From Candidatus Accumulibacter appositus (GTDB lineage: Bacteria > Pseudomonadota > Gammaproteobacteria > Burkholderiales > Rhodocyclaceae), in assembly GCA_000585055.1 (NCBI GenBank), contig JEMX01000067.1:1-64000 (forward strand): a stretch of 64,000 nt of DNA, in the 5' to 3' direction. Below the pieces are notes generated by a model, which was given only the letters and a program-made list of their open reading frames with translations, had not been told where the DNA came from and did no database searches. Position 1 is the first letter of the stretch. Every line of letters begins with the position of its first letter. This document shows, piece after piece, positions 44,590 to 54,291 of this stretch. The position numbers were made by a program, and so were the translations under genes.

Positions 44590-45429
44590 TCAGGCGCGTG
44601 ATTTGCTGGTGCGCTTTTTGGCTGCTTTTTCGAGACGCTGTTTCTCGGCGTATACCTTCTTCGCGTAGCCGGTTGCCGGGTCAGTGGCCGAGCCAGCGTA
44701 GTGCTGCAGGCCGCCGGTGAGGCTGCCGCGCCAGCGGATGGCCTCTTCCAGGACATGGACGCCAACCTGAATGTTGGTCACCGGGTCGAGAAAAGGCTGC
44801 GCGCCGGCGTCTTCCGGGAGCTTGTCCTTGTGAATGCCAGGCATCACCTGCATCAGGCCCTGCGCGCCGACCGAGCTTTCGGCAAAGGGATTGAAGCGCG
44901 ACTCGATACCGATGATGGCAATGATCAGCAGCGGGTCGAGCTTGCGTTCGCGGCCGACGCTCTGCGCGGCTTCGAAGATCGGAACCAGGGCCTCGGGGGC
45001 CACGCGGTAGCGATTCGACACGTAATCGAGTGCACGTTGCAGCGAGGGGCGCAGTGCTTCGGGGGCGGGTTCGGGCGCTTCCACGACGGCTTCGACTTTC
45101 GCCGCTGGCACAGCTTGCACGGGTGGCGGCTCGGCGATGGCGACCGAAGCTTCCTCTTCGGCCATCAAGGATGGCGAGACGGTCGCGGGTAAAGCGACTT
45201 CCTGTGCGGCGGCGGTTTCCGGCACCGGCGCTGCCGGCAGCGGGGCTGTCGGCTCGGCGACGAACAATTGCAGTTGCTCGTCATCGGAATTGCTACCGAC
45301 GCTGAAGGCCGGTTTGACCGTGCCCACGAGGAGCACCAGACCGACGATGATCAAAGCGCACTGAATGAAACTCAAGGTGGCGTCGCTGCGACGCGGCCTC
45401 GTACTTTTTAGTGAGATTGTGGCAGACAT
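44590..45429 (-). CDS. Lytic transglycosylase (SLT domain), membrane-anchored
   Basis: A 279-aa murein-cleaving enzyme. An N-terminal helix (LSFIQCALIIVGLVLLVGTV) anchors it, a Pro/Ala/Glu-rich linker of about 90 residues follows, and then the SLT catalytic domain with Glu in IGIESRFNPFAESSVGAQGLMQVMPG. GGAGAG precedes ATG 45429; the frame is open 60 codons further but without a start signal. The C-terminal tail is very basic (KKRTSKSR). It converges with plsB. Confidence 0.88.
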   Translation of the reverse strand: MSATISLKSTRPRRSDATLSFIQCALIIVGLVLLVGTVKPAFSVGSNSDDEQLQLFVAEPTAPLPAAPVPETAAAQEVALPATVSPSLMAEEEASVAIAEPPPVQAVPAAKVEAVVEAPEPAPEALRPSLQRALDYVSNRYRVAPEALVPIFEAAQSVGRERKLDPLLIIAIIGIESRFNPFAESSVGAQGLMQVMPGIHKDKLPEDAGAQPFLDPVTNIQVGVHVLEEAIRWRGSLTGGLQHYAGSATDPATGYAKKVYAEKQRLEKAAKKRTSKSRA

Positions 45430-46015
45430 GCTCTCTCCTTCACTGTCGTCACCGTCGTCGTGCTGCATGCCGACGATGAAAATTACAGATGGGTGCAAAG
45501 CCTCGAACTTGGGGGAAACAGGTACCCTGAGGCCGGGTCTCTGCGCGGATGGTGCACCGCAAACAGAGGGGCGAGAAGCAAGCGGGGCCGCTGAAAGGGC
45601 CGTGTGTCGTTTCAACTGAGCGCTGAAATTTGCTTGCTTCGGATCAACTGGGGCGGACTTTATTGATTATCGGGGGTCTGGTCAACCCGGCTCGCTGGGA
45701 GTGCCGCACCAAAACGCGCCAGCTTCCAGCCCGAAAGCATAGCGCCGGCTGAATGCGAAAAACGCCGCGGTCGCTGCGCGCCTTGCGCCAAGGGCGGTCG
45801 AGCTCTGCCCCGGGCCGGCGGAGTGGCGTTCGTCATGGCCGGCTGGCGCCCGATTAGACTGTTGCAAAAACACAACACTCGGGCGCTTTTTGCGGCGTCG
45901 CAACATTGCGTTTCGTGCTTTCCCGTGCGGCGGCGCAAACCCTTGTGCCGACCTTACGGTCGATATAATGCCCACATCCATCCCCTCCCCACTGCCAGCC
46001 AACTTGCCCCCATCC
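45430..46015. other. Long divergent intergenic region
   Basis: A 586-nt gap between the transglycosylase and the HlyC/CorC gene. Open frames here are shadows or N-terminal extensions without ribosome-binding sites. A TATAAT at 45964-45969 is the only clear promoter element. I looked for a riboswitch around 45490-45540 and found none convincing. Confidence 0.4.
45964..45969 (+). promoter_or_regulatory. -10 element of the HlyC/CorC-family gene
   Basis: A perfect TATAAT, 46 nt before ATG 46016, with a weak -35 (TTGTGC, 15-nt spacer). It overlaps an upstream in-frame ATG at 45968, which argues for translation starting at 46016. Confidence 0.5.
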
Positions 46016-47368
46016 ATGGACATCGCACTGCTCTTCTTCCTGATCCTGCTCAACGGCGTTCTCGCGATGTCGGAAATCGCGCTGATCTCTTCGCGTCAGT
46101 CACGGCTGCAGAAGCTCGCAGACGATGGCAACCGGGGGGCACGTTCGGCGCTGGCACTGCAGCAGGAGCCGTCGATCTTCCTGTCCACCGTCCAGGTCGG
46201 TATTACCAGCGTGGGCATTCTCAGCGGCGCCATCGGCGAAGCCACGTTGGCGGCACCCCTCGGCGAGTGGCTGGCGGGCATCCCCGCGCTGGCACCCTAC
46301 GCCCGGGCCATCTCGATGACGGTGGTCGTCGGCGCGGTGACCTATTTCGCGGTGGTTGTCGGCGAACTGGTTCCCAAGCGCCTCGGGCTGCTGGCGCCGG
46401 AAAGCGTTGCCGCAATGATTGCCCCGCCGATGAATTTGCTCTCGCTATTGGCGCGTCCGCTGGTCTGGCTGCTTGCCTCGTCATCGAGCCTGCTGCTGCG
46501 TCTGCTCGGGGCGCGCCAGGTGCCGGACTCGTCGGTCAGCGATGACGAAATCAAGATCCTCATGAGTCAGGGTGCCCGGGCGGGAGTCTTCCACGTCAGC
46601 GAACAGGAGATCGTTGCCAACGTCCTGCGCCTCGACCAGCAGCGCATCCGCGAGATCATGACCCACCGCAAGGACCTCTATCTGATCGATCTTTGCGCCA
46701 GCGAAGCGGAAATCCGCGACCGCCTCGCCGCCAGCCCCTTCAAACGCGTGGTCGTCTGCCGCGACGGCCTCGACAATCTCATCGGCGTCCTGCGCACCAG
46801 CGATTTGCTCAAGGGCGCGCTCTCTGGCGGGCCGCTGGCCATCGAGGACTTCGTGCGGCCGCCGCTGTACGTGCCGGCGAGCGTGAACACCACGCAGTTG
46901 CTGGAAACCTTCCGCCGGGCGCGTCAGCAGTGCGCCTTAATGGTCGACGAATACGGGGAGCTGCAGGGCCTGGTGACGCTGACCGACGTACTGACCTCGA
47001 TCGTTGGCGAGCTGCCGGTCTTCGACATCCCCGAGGAAGAGGATATTGTCGCGCGCGAAGACGGCTCATGGCTGGTCGACGGGAGTGTTACCCTCGAACG
47101 ACTGCGCAGCGTTCTCCACATCGCCGCCGAACTGCCGGGGGAGGAAGAAAACGCCTTTCACACGCTTGGCGGTTTCATCATGTATGTTCTTGGTCACATT
47201 CCCAAGGCCGCGGACCATTTCGAGTTCGCCGGGCTGCGTTTCGAAGTCGTCGACATGGATCACAATCGCGTCGACAAGGTCTTGATTTCACGCACGCTTC
47301 CCGGCGAAGAAAGCCTGCTTGACGGAGTTGGCCAGGCGTTCCCGCCGGGCAGCGATCAGGCGGCGTAG
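46016..47368 (+). CDS. HlyC/CorC-family membrane protein (CNNM-CBS)
   Basis: A 450-aa protein with an N-terminal CNNM membrane domain of three or four helices ([68 protein letters not shown]). Two CBS domains (about 200-330) and a C-terminal CorC/HlyC domain (about 350-440) follow. Related proteins are Mg2+/Co2+ export regulators or transporters; 'hemolysin' in older annotations is misleading. The 3' end overlaps queC by 13 nt in convergent orientation. Confidence 0.9.
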   Translation: MDIALLFFLILLNGVLAMSEIALISSRQSRLQKLADDGNRGARSALALQQEPSIFLSTVQVGITSVGILSGAIGEATLAAPLGEWLAGIPALAPYARAISMTVVVGAVTYFAVVVGELVPKRLGLLAPESVAAMIAPPMNLLSLLARPLVWLLASSSSLLLRLLGARQVPDSSVSDDEIKILMSQGARAGVFHVSEQEIVANVLRLDQQRIREIMTHRKDLYLIDLCASEAEIRDRLAASPFKRVVVCRDGLDNLIGVLRTSDLLKGALSGGPLAIEDFVRPPLYVPASVNTTQLLETFRRARQQCALMVDEYGELQGLVTLTDVLTSIVGELPVFDIPEEEDIVAREDGSWLVDGSVTLERLRSVLHIAAELPGEEENAFHTLGGFIMYVLGHIPKAADHFEFAGLRFEVVDMDHNRVDKVLISRTLPGEESLLDGVGQAFPPGSDQAA

Positions 47369-48054
47369 CGCGTCGGATCGGCCACCGCGGCGGCGACAAA
47401 ACCGGCTCGCCGCAGGCGGCAGGAATCACAGACGCCGCAGGCGTGGCCTGATGAATCCGCCTGGTAGCAGGAAACGGTGAGGGCGTAATCGACGCCCAGC
47501 TCGGCGCCACGCTGGATGATCTGCGCCTTGCCAAGATTGATCAGCGGCGCATGCACATGCAGCGCCGCGCCTTCGATGGCAGCCTTGGTCGCCAGCCGGG
47601 CCATGCGCTCGAAGGCGGCGATGTATTCCGGTCGGCAATCGGGATAGCCCGAGTAATCGACGGCATTGACCCCGACAAAGAGGTCCTTGCTGCCGAGCAC
47701 TTCGGCCCAGGCCAGCGCCAGCGAAAGCATGATCGTGTTGCGCGCCGGGACATAGGTCACCGGAATTCCCGGCTCGACGCCGCCGACCGGGACGTCGATC
47801 GCCGCGTCGGTCAGCGCCGAGCCGCCGAAGACGTCCAGCGACAGGCTGACGACGCGATGCTCAGCAGCCCCGAGCGCCGAAGCAACCGCCACCGCCGCAT
47901 CCAGTTCGGCGCGATGACGCTGGCCGTAGTCGATCGACAGACAATGGCAGTCGAAACCGGCGGCCCGGGCGATCGCCAAGGTCGTCGCCGAGTCCAGCCC
48001 GCCGGAGAGCAGAACCACGGCGCGCTGGCCGTGTGAGTCGGGTGGCGTATTCAT
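47356..48054 (-). CDS. queC: 7-cyano-7-deazaguanine synthase
   Basis: A 232-aa ATP-dependent enzyme converting 7-carboxy-7-deazaguanine to preQ0 in queuosine biosynthesis. The PP-loop [10 protein letters not shown] lies near 17-26. The C-terminal zinc motif C-x8-CGVCDSC follows LTVSCYQAD. It works directly downstream of QueE, whose gene is at 50775, and is separated from it by the PHA genes and PilZ gene. Confidence 0.97.
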   Translation of the reverse strand: MNTPPDSHGQRAVVLLSGGLDSATTLAIARAAGFDCHCLSIDYGQRHRAELDAAVAVASALGAAEHRVVSLSLDVFGGSALTDAAIDVPVGGVEPGIPVTYVPARNTIMLSLALAWAEVLGSKDLFVGVNAVDYSGYPDCRPEYIAAFERMARLATKAAIEGAALHVHAPLINLGKAQIIQRGAELGVDYALTVSCYQADSSGHACGVCDSCRLRRAGFVAAAVADPTRYAA

Positions 48055-48130
48055 GGGGTCGAAAATATACCGCTTTCCGGCGTAGACGGTGCGTCTTTCG
48101 GACGCGCTCGCCCGAAAGACGCACTGCCTG

Positions 48131-48168
48131 CCCCTCTCCCCTCGTGGGAGAGGGCTTGGGGAGAGGGG
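48131..48168. repeat. CCCCTCTCCCC hairpin repeat
   Basis: An 11-bp inverted repeat (CCCCTCTCCCC / GGGGAGAGGGG) with a 16-nt loop, in the queC-phasin gap. The same C/T-rich palindrome type is common in intergenic DNA of many proteobacteria. It has no assigned function here. Confidence 0.6.
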
Positions 48169-48223
48169 GCGACCGGAGACGAGCGAAACCGCCAGCGCCG
48201 CCGCCGCCCTCGCCGCCGCCTAA

Positions 48224-48709
48224 TCAGGCCTTCCCCGAGCCTTCCGGCAGCTTCAGTACATCCTTGATTTCACCGAGGCTTTCCGGGATGCGTTTGGCAA
48301 TTTCAGCGCTCGCCTGCTGATTGGCCTGAATCACGATTTGCGTCAGTTCCTGCATCTGCCTGACGGCGGTTGCAAAGGCTTTCTTGGCCAGCTCGCTTTC
48401 GCTGGCCAGCAGCTCTTGCGGCGAACCGGACTGGGCGAGTTTGCCGATTGCCGCGGTCAGTTCGCGCATCGTTTCCTGCAGTAGCTTGCCCTGCCATTCG
48501 CCGACGGCTTTCATGCCAGCCAGCGCGGCTTGATTGGAGGCGTTCAGCGCTTCCAGGTTGTCGCGCTGGCTGGCGACCAGAGCGTCCATGTTGACCCCGG
48601 GCAGTTTGACGCCGGCCATGAAGTTGAGCATTTGTTCGCTGCTCTTGGTCAGGTCCATGCTGGCGACTGCCTTGGTCCAATCGCTGAGTTGTTGAGAAAG
48701 GTCTGCCAT
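48224..48709 (-). CDS. Phasin family protein
   Basis: A 161-aa helical protein of the phasin family, coating polyhydroxyalkanoate granules: MADLSQQLSDWTKAVASMDL, then amphipathic heptad-like helices LVASQRDNLEALNASNQAALAGMKAVGEWQ and MQELTQIVIQANQQASAEI. There is no signal peptide or membrane segment. It lies next to a PHB depolymerase gene on the same strand, a strong contextual match for a granule-associated protein. Confidence 0.9.
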   Translation of the reverse strand: MADLSQQLSDWTKAVASMDLTKSSEQMLNFMAGVKLPGVNMDALVASQRDNLEALNASNQAALAGMKAVGEWQGKLLQETMRELTAAIGKLAQSGSPQELLASESELAKKAFATAVRQMQELTQIVIQANQQASAEIAKRIPESLGEIKDVLKLPEGSGKA

Positions 48710-48831
48710 GCTTTTGTTCTCCTATCGAGCTGAGATTGGCTACCCTTGGTTGCGGGTAACCGTGAATCAATCTGCTCCAGGGGGGCTGACCAGCCACCAC
48801 CCGTGCGGCTTGTGCACCCTGGCCCAGCGTT

Positions 48832-50217
48832 TCACTCCGGTGCTACTAGCAGTAAGGACTGCCCACCGGCGAGAATGTTGATCATCTGGGCGACGGCCTT
48901 GATCTGCTTGCCATCCCGGGTGTGGTAGCCGGCGTGGGTGTAGTTCTGCCCCCACCAGTCCCAGCAGCCGCGCGGATTGACCGGGCCCAGGCTGCGCGCC
49001 TGAATTTGCGGATAGAGAATAATCAGGTCGTTGGCTTTGGCCCACTCGTTATAACCGGCAAACTTGGCAAACAGGTTGCCGCTATGGCCGGGCCGATAGT
49101 CAGTCGTGCCGCCCTGCTTGCAGCCGTGGAAGGCAATGTGCAGCTTGCACGGTCGCCCGTCCTTGCAGGGCTCGGGAATGAAGATGTAGCCTTCTCTGGC
49201 CATCGAGGCATTCTGCAGTGCGCTATAGGGAATATTCGAGAACTTGCTGAAGACCTGGCGTTGGTCGAAAGCCTGTAGCTCGCTCTCCTGCACCGGCTGG
49301 CGGCCCTTGTTCAGCGCCTCGGTGCCGTAGATGCGCGCGAGGATCGCGCCAGCAAGATCGACGTCCTTGAGCTCCTTGCACAGCGCCAGCTTGTCGGCTG
49401 GCGGACAGGCGGCCGCCGCTTTGCCACCCGCTGTCGGGGCTGGTAGACAGAGGCAGTGGTTCTTTTCCTCGTGCTGCCTGGCCACGCTCTGGCAGTCGTC
49501 GATGTAGGCGTTGGTCTTTGCGGGAGGAGGTGGCGCCGGTGGCAGGGCACAGTCACCAACGACGCTGCCAGCGGGCTTGCCGAAACTATCGCGGACCATC
49601 GTGTGGCGGGCGGGGAAGCTGCCGCTGAAGTCGATGTTGCCTTGACGCACGGCGCCCTTGTCGGGATCGGCATAGAAGTGAAGAACAGTAGCCATTACCC
49701 CGTTCGGGACGATGCTGTCGTAGATGCCGCTGAACAAATAGACCCTGTCGTCGCGCAGATTGGCGAGCGGACTGATCTTGCCGGCGGTTTCCTGCTTCCG
49801 AGCCTCAGCGAAAGACGCAGTCGCCGCACGTTCGATCTCGTACCTGCTTTTGGGCGCCAGGTCGGTCTTGGCGCACAGCTTGGGGTCCAGCTTGAAGGCC
49901 AGACATTCGAGCATCGCGAACTGACTGCAACGCGTGACCGCGTCGAGAATGTTACCGCGCGCACAGTAGTAGGGGCCGCCGGCAACGATCCCGGCGCCCA
50001 TGATGTGCTGTGAGTGTGCCACGTGGAACTGGTGCGCCATGAAGCCGCCCGAGGAAATGCCCGACACGGAAATCTGGGCCGGATCGAGCTTGACAGCCGC
50101 CGCCACGTCTTCCAGCGCCGGTGCAGCGGCGACGCAAGCGGAAAATGTCAGCACCCAGGGTGCTGCAATGCCTAGGAAGTAGCGTCGAGCGCTGGCGTTC
50201 ATCTCCTGCCGAGACAT
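48832..50217 (-). CDS. Polyhydroxybutyrate depolymerase (esterase PHB family)
   Basis: A 461-aa alpha/beta hydrolase with an N-terminal export signal (SARRYFLGIAAPWVLTFSACVAA) and a lipase-like box G-I-S-S-G in VSGISSGGFMAHQFHVA. It is rich in Cys (14 or so), with several probable disulphides, as expected for an exported enzyme. FHGCKQGG near the C-terminal third is a conserved block in the PHB depolymerase family. Start ATG 50217 follows GGAGGAG. It would degrade extracellular PHB. Confidence 0.85.
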   Translation of the reverse strand: MSRQEMNASARRYFLGIAAPWVLTFSACVAAAPALEDVAAAVKLDPAQISVSGISSGGFMAHQFHVAHSQHIMGAGIVAGGPYYCARGNILDAVTRCSQFAMLECLAFKLDPKLCAKTDLAPKSRYEIERAATASFAEARKQETAGKISPLANLRDDRVYLFSGIYDSIVPNGVMATVLHFYADPDKGAVRQGNIDFSGSFPARHTMVRDSFGKPAGSVVGDCALPPAPPPPAKTNAYIDDCQSVARQHEEKNHCLCLPAPTAGGKAAAACPPADKLALCKELKDVDLAGAILARIYGTEALNKGRQPVQESELQAFDQRQVFSKFSNIPYSALQNASMAREGYIFIPEPCKDGRPCKLHIAFHGCKQGGTTDYRPGHSGNLFAKFAGYNEWAKANDLIILYPQIQARSLGPVNPRGCWDWWGQNYTHAGYHTRDGKQIKAVAQMINILAGGQSLLLVAPE

Positions 50218-50392
50218 GATTCTCCTCCCATTGTTCTTGAGCGTACTCCGACCCGCTCCTCGAGTCCTGATAGCGAGCGCGAGCGAAATGTTGCACTGCA
50301 CTATCAAGGATAGGGAGCGGCTGGCGAAAGTCAAGGAGGGGCGTCCGAACGACAGGGTTGCCCGGACAGGCGTCGCGCGCGACGGTGGTGGA

Positions 50393-50755
50393 CTACGGGC
50401 AGAGCAGGGCCGAAAGCTCGCGCTGCAGTAGATCCGGGTCGCCGGCGTTCAGTTCGACGAGGCGCCGCAAGTGGGTGACGCTGTCGACATCGATGCTCTG
50501 GCAGGCGAGGCCTGCCCGGCGACCTTCGCGGTGTGCGACGGTGGTCTGCATGCGAAGCTCCGTTCCCGCCGCGTCGAGGTGGACGCGAAGTTCAGCGGTT
50601 GCCCCAAGCCCAGGCTCGGCCTGCGTCGGCAGCTGGATCAGCGCACCACGCAGGGATAGGTCGACGACGAGAACTTCGCAAGGCTGCTCAGCGAGCAGCA
50701 ACTGGGCGGCTGAAGTGAAGGAAATCCGGGAATAGTGACGTCGCTGTTCGGTCAT
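50393..50755 (-). CDS. PilZ-domain protein (c-di-GMP binding)
   Basis: A 120-aa single-domain protein. RRHYSR (the RxxxR c-di-GMP motif) and DLSLRGALI (the D/NxSxxG motif) are both intact, so it should bind c-di-GMP and act as an effector. The frame is open upstream to 50923, but MTEQRRHYSR at 50755 is the usual start. It lies 19 nt after queE on the same strand. Its partner is unknown; type IV pili are an obvious candidate given the pil genes in the window. Confidence 0.88.
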   Translation of the reverse strand: MTEQRRHYSRISFTSAAQLLLAEQPCEVLVVDLSLRGALIQLPTQAEPGLGATAELRVHLDAAGTELRMQTTVAHREGRRAGLACQSIDVDSVTHLRRLVELNAGDPDLLQRELSALLCP

Positions 50756-50774
50756 GGCCGATTGCTCACAAGGC

Positions 50775-51440
50775 TTATCTGCCCCGCAGCTTACCCCAAA
50801 GAATCTTGTGCAGCTGCAACTGGAAGCGCACTGGCAGGCGGTCGGCGACCAGCCAGTCGGCGAGTGTTGCCGCCGGCAAGTCGTCGTCCACCGGCGAAAA
50901 AAGCAGTGGGCAGAGGGCCGCAAGCTGCCGTTCCTCGATCAGCCGGCGCGCCCATTCGTAGTCGGAGCGGTCCTTGAGGACGAATTTTAGCTCGTCATTG
51001 GCAGTCAGCAGGGCCAGGTTCTGCCAACGATTGCGATCGCTTTCGCCGGAGCCGGGGGCCTTGATGTCGACGACGCGCGCGACGCGCGCGTCGACCTGGC
51101 CGATATCGAGTGCGCCCGAGGTTTCCAGAGAAACGCTGTGGCCGGCGTCACAGAGGGCGCTGAGCAGCGGCAGGCACGCTGCTTGGGCGAGCGGCTCGCC
51201 GCCGGTCACGCAGACCCGGCCGACATCGCGAGCGGCGACGGTGACTTCGGCGAGGATCGCGGGTAACGACATGGTCTGGCCGCCGGCAAAGGCGTAGGCC
51301 GTGTCGCACCACACGCAACGCAGGGGGCAGCCGGTCAGGCGGACAAAGACGGTCGGGAGGCCGACCCGCGAACTCTCCCCTTGCAGGGACAGAAAAATCT
51401 CGCTGACCTTCAGCGCCGGCGTCTTGCCCGTCGACTCCAC
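50775..51440 (-). CDS. queE: 7-carboxy-7-deazaguanine synthase
   Basis: A 221-aa radical-SAM enzyme making 7-carboxy-7-deazaguanine from 6-carboxytetrahydropterin in queuosine synthesis. The [4Fe-4S] motif is in TGCPLRCVWCDTAYAF (CxxxCxxC). FLSLQGESSRVGLPTVFVRLTG is the family N-terminus, and TGGEPLAQ is the SAM-binding GGE-type motif. The start is GTG at 51440, 4 nt from the cpoB stop. Confidence 0.97.
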   Translation of the reverse strand: MESTGKTPALKVSEIFLSLQGESSRVGLPTVFVRLTGCPLRCVWCDTAYAFAGGQTMSLPAILAEVTVAARDVGRVCVTGGEPLAQAACLPLLSALCDAGHSVSLETSGALDIGQVDARVARVVDIKAPGSGESDRNRWQNLALLTANDELKFVLKDRSDYEWARRLIEERQLAALCPLLFSPVDDDLPAATLADWLVADRLPVRFQLQLHKILWGKLRGR

Positions 51441-51444
51441 CCGC

Positions 51445-52257
51445 CTACTTTCTCAGGCGTTGCTTGGCCGCTTTCGCCGCCGAACTGTCCGGATACTTGG
51501 CGAGCAGCGCTTCCAGGGTATTCCGGGCACTCTGGTTGTCGCCGAGTTCCTGCTGGCAGGTGGCCACGTTGAGCAGCGCATCGGCAGCCTTGGCGTGTGT
51601 CGGCCATTTGTTGCCGACGACGCGCTGTGCTTCGAGTGCCCGACGGCAATCACGCATGGCGTAATGGGCGTTGCCGAGCCAGTAGTAAGCGTTCGGGGTC
51701 AGCGTGCTATCCGGATGTGTCTTGGCAAAGGCGTCGAATGCCGCCGCGGCTTCCTTTAGCTTGTTGGCGCGAAACAGATTGAGGGCTGCCTCGTACTCGC
51801 GCGCTTCGCTGGCCGGGTCGCTGGTGGCTCTACGGGGGGCTTCGCTGGCTGCGGTGCTGGTGTCGGCCGGTCTTGTTGGCTGTCCAGCGGTGGTAGCCGT
51901 TGCCGTGCTTGCTGCCGGTGTCTCAAGTTTGCGAAGGCGAGCGTCGAGGTCGATATATAAGTCCTTTCCCCGCTTCTTGTCGGCATCAAGCTCGTAGCTG
52001 AGCGTCTCGACCTGTCCGCGCAGGCGGGCGTTCTCGTCGCGGAGCGCCTGAATTTGATTGGCCAGCTCCATTTGCCCTCTGGCGACGGTATCCAGGCGTT
52101 CATTCGCCTTCTGCTGCAGGTCGCTGACCTGCCGCCTCGCCTCCTCGTCGTCAAAAAGACCGGCATGTGCCTGCTGCGCGCCGAGCGCGGCGAGCAACAT
52201 GGCGATCAAAACAACGCGTGATTTGGCCGGCCAGCGACCGCTAGTGGTTCCCGGCAT
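51445..52257 (-). CDS. cpoB: Cell-division coordinator CpoB (YbgF)
   Basis: A 270-aa periplasmic protein. Signal peptide VVLIAMLLAALGAQQAHA, then a coiled-coil trimerisation segment (about 40-100), a Ser/Thr/Ala-rich linker, and a C-terminal TPR domain (about 140-265) containing YEAALNLFRANKLKEAAAAFDAF and AYYWLGNAHYAMRDCRRAL. It links septal peptidoglycan synthesis to outer-membrane constriction through Tol-Pal. ATG 52257 is two nt after the pal stop. Confidence 0.95.
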   Translation of the reverse strand: MPGTTSGRWPAKSRVVLIAMLLAALGAQQAHAGLFDDEEARRQVSDLQQKANERLDTVARGQMELANQIQALRDENARLRGQVETLSYELDADKKRGKDLYIDLDARLRKLETPAASTATATTAGQPTRPADTSTAASEAPRRATSDPASEAREYEAALNLFRANKLKEAAAAFDAFAKTHPDSTLTPNAYYWLGNAHYAMRDCRRALEAQRVVGNKWPTHAKAADALLNVATCQQELGDNQSARNTLEALLAKYPDSSAAKAAKQRLRK

Positions 52258-52258
52258 C

Positions 52259-52783
52259 CTAGAACTCACCGTTATAGAGCATGTCGGCGCGACGATTCTC
52301 TGCCCAGGCAGTCTCGTTCTGGCCATCATTCTTTGGCTTTTCCTCGCCAAGGCTGACTGCCTCGAGCTGTTCTTCCTGAGCGCCAAGCAGGGCCAGCATG
52401 CGCTTAACCGCGTCGGCACGCTTCTGACCGAGCGCGAGGTTGTATTCACGGCTACCGCGCTGGTCGGTGTTGCCCTGGATGAGCATCCTGAACTGCCGAT
52501 TCTGGGTAAGGAACTTGGCGTGCGATGCGACCAGATCCCGGTATTCGGGCTTCACTTCGTAGTTGTCATAATCGAAGTAGACGCTCCGCTTGGAGAGGAT
52601 GTTGTTCGGATCGGTAAGCTCGGGCGGCAAGCGCTGGCTATCGACGCCGCCCGTTGTAACTGTGGCCACTCCCGGTCCGCGTGACTCGACCGGCGCACCG
52701 GCGCCGGCCTTGTCGGCGTCGGGTGTCGAGCTGCAGGCCGCTAGCAGAAGTGCAAGAGCAGCCGGGATGACGAGTTGTTTCAT
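52259..52783 (-). CDS. pal: Peptidoglycan-associated lipoprotein Pal
   Basis: A 174-aa outer-membrane lipoprotein: signal with lipobox LLAAC, a short linker, and an OmpA-like domain with VYFDYDNYEVKPEYRDLVASHAKFL and the peptidoglycan-binding IQGNTDQRGSREYNLALGQKRADAV. It anchors the outer membrane to peptidoglycan and binds TolB. It is the penultimate gene of the tol-pal cluster. Confidence 0.97.
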   Translation of the reverse strand: MKQLVIPAALALLLAACSSTPDADKAGAGAPVESRGPGVATVTTGGVDSQRLPPELTDPNNILSKRSVYFDYDNYEVKPEYRDLVASHAKFLTQNRQFRMLIQGNTDQRGSREYNLALGQKRADAVKRMLALLGAQEEQLEAVSLGEEKPKNDGQNETAWAENRRADMLYNGEF

Positions 52784-52822
52784 GAATCTATCTCCTGCAA
52801 AATGGGTAGTTAAAGCGGCTAA

Positions 52823-54115
52823 TTATTTGTTGAAGGGGCCCCAGGCCGGCTCACGAACATCGCCCGCCGAAATGGACAGACGTTGTTTGATTCGGCCATC
52901 GGTAGAGACTGCCGAGAGCACTCCTCGACCACCGGCTTCGGTGGCGATCAGAATCATTCGGCCGTTCGGGGCAAAACTCGGCGATTCGTCCTTGTACGAG
53001 TCGGTCAGGACCTGCACCTGTCTGCTTGCCAGGTCCATTACGCTCAAACGAAAACCGCCATCACGCCGGCTGACGAAGGCCATCGACTTGCCGTCTGGCG
53101 AAATACGGGGCGTGACATTGTAGCTACCTTCGAAGCTTATCCTCTGCACGTCGCCACCATCGATTCCCACCCGATAGATCTGGGGGCTGCCGCCACGGTC
53201 CGAGGTGAAATAAACAAACTGTCCGTCCGGAGAAAAATTCGGTTCGGTATTGATCGCGCTACTGCTCGTCAGGCGCTGTGCGCCGGCGCCGTCGGCATTG
53301 ACGAGGAAGATTTGCGAACCACCCTCCTTGCTGAGCACGACTGCCAAGCGGCGGCCGTCGGGTGACCATGCCGGTGCCGAGTTGGAGCCCTTGAAATTGG
53401 CCACCACGACGCGCTTGCCCGACGCCAGCGAGTGCACATACACCACCGGTTTCTTGTTTTCGAAAGAAACGTAGGCGAGACGGTCGCCATCAGGCGACCA
53501 GGACGGCGAAATGATCGGCTCTTTCGAGATCAGCGCGACTTGCGAGTTCTGTCCGTCGGCGTCGGCGATGTGCAACTCGTAGCGCGCGGCATTGACCCGT
53601 ACAACATAGGCAATTCGTGTCGAGAATACCCCGGGCTCGCCGGTCAGTTTTTCGTAGATCACGTCGGCGATACGGTGCCCGGCAGCGCGCAGCATCGCTT
53701 TCGAGGTCACGAACGCCGAGCCGCCGAGGACCGTTTCCCGGGCGACGTCGTAAAGCCGGAAGCGCGCCTCCTGGCGTCCATCGGCACTGCTGCCGAGGCT
53801 GCCGGCGGCGAGAGCGTCGGCCCCGCGGCTTTTCCAGTCTTCAAAATTGGGCGGGGTGGTCTCGGTGATAGCGACGCCGCTGGTGTCGATCATCTTGAAC
53901 AGGCCGCTACGCTCCAAGTCGCCACGGATTACCGAAGTCAAAACCCCGGAAGCCGCCGGATCTCCGCCAAATTCCGCAATCGCCACGGGAATGCGATTGG
54001 CGCCGGCGCCCGTAATCTCGATGGTCAATTGGGCATGTGCCGACGCTTGCAGCAATGCCCATGCACAGACGGCAAGCAGGCCGCTACGACGGAGCTGGGA
54101 GAGTATTCTTGACAT
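52823..54115 (-). CDS. tolB: Tol-Pal periplasmic beta-propeller TolB
   Basis: A 430-aa periplasmic protein: signal [20 protein letters not shown], the N-terminal TolB domain (about 28-170), and a six-bladed WD40-like propeller with repeats such as [52 protein letters not shown] and [20 protein letters not shown]. It connects TolA with Pal. The start at 54115 is preferred to an earlier frame start at 54196 because it gives an immediate signal peptide. Confidence 0.96.
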   Translation of the reverse strand: MSRILSQLRRSGLLAVCAWALLQASAHAQLTIEITGAGANRIPVAIAEFGGDPAASGVLTSVIRGDLERSGLFKMIDTSGVAITETTPPNFEDWKSRGADALAAGSLGSSADGRQEARFRLYDVARETVLGGSAFVTSKAMLRAAGHRIADVIYEKLTGEPGVFSTRIAYVVRVNAARYELHIADADGQNSQVALISKEPIISPSWSPDGDRLAYVSFENKKPVVYVHSLASGKRVVVANFKGSNSAPAWSPDGRRLAVVLSKEGGSQIFLVNADGAGAQRLTSSSAINTEPNFSPDGQFVYFTSDRGGSPQIYRVGIDGGDVQRISFEGSYNVTPRISPDGKSMAFVSRRDGGFRLSVMDLASRQVQVLTDSYKDESPSFAPNGRMILIATEAGGRGVLSAVSTDGRIKQRLSISAGDVREPAWGPFNK

Positions 54116-54140
54116 GGCGTGGTCCAATACAGAATGCGCG

Positions 54141-54146
54141 ATTATA
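54141..54146 (-). promoter_or_regulatory. -10 element for tolB-pal-cpoB
   Basis: TATAAT on the minus strand, 26 nt before the tolB start, within a 176-nt gap after tolA. A perfect TTGACA lies further upstream (54195-54200) but spacing to this -10 is about 48 nt, so the two do not form one promoter. It suggests separate transcription of tolB-pal-cpoB. Confidence 0.45.
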
Positions 54147-54291
54147 TCGCCTTTGCTTTCTTGGCATTTGTAACAAAAATTGATGGTGTCAAGCACAAGC
54201 TGCTGGAGTTCAGAACAGGCCAGCGCAAATCGCTCCCGGCAGCCTTCTCAATCTGCCCATCGGCGCTGGCCGACGGCGCTTCCCCTGCCCC

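Noticed and set aside
45480-45545. GCAAAGCC and GGTACC-type sequence resembling a c-di-GMP-I (GEMM) riboswitch
   Set aside because: The GGCAAACC/GAAA half and the GGTAGC receptor pattern are missing, stems do not pair properly, and it lies 480 nt from the nearest plus-strand gene.
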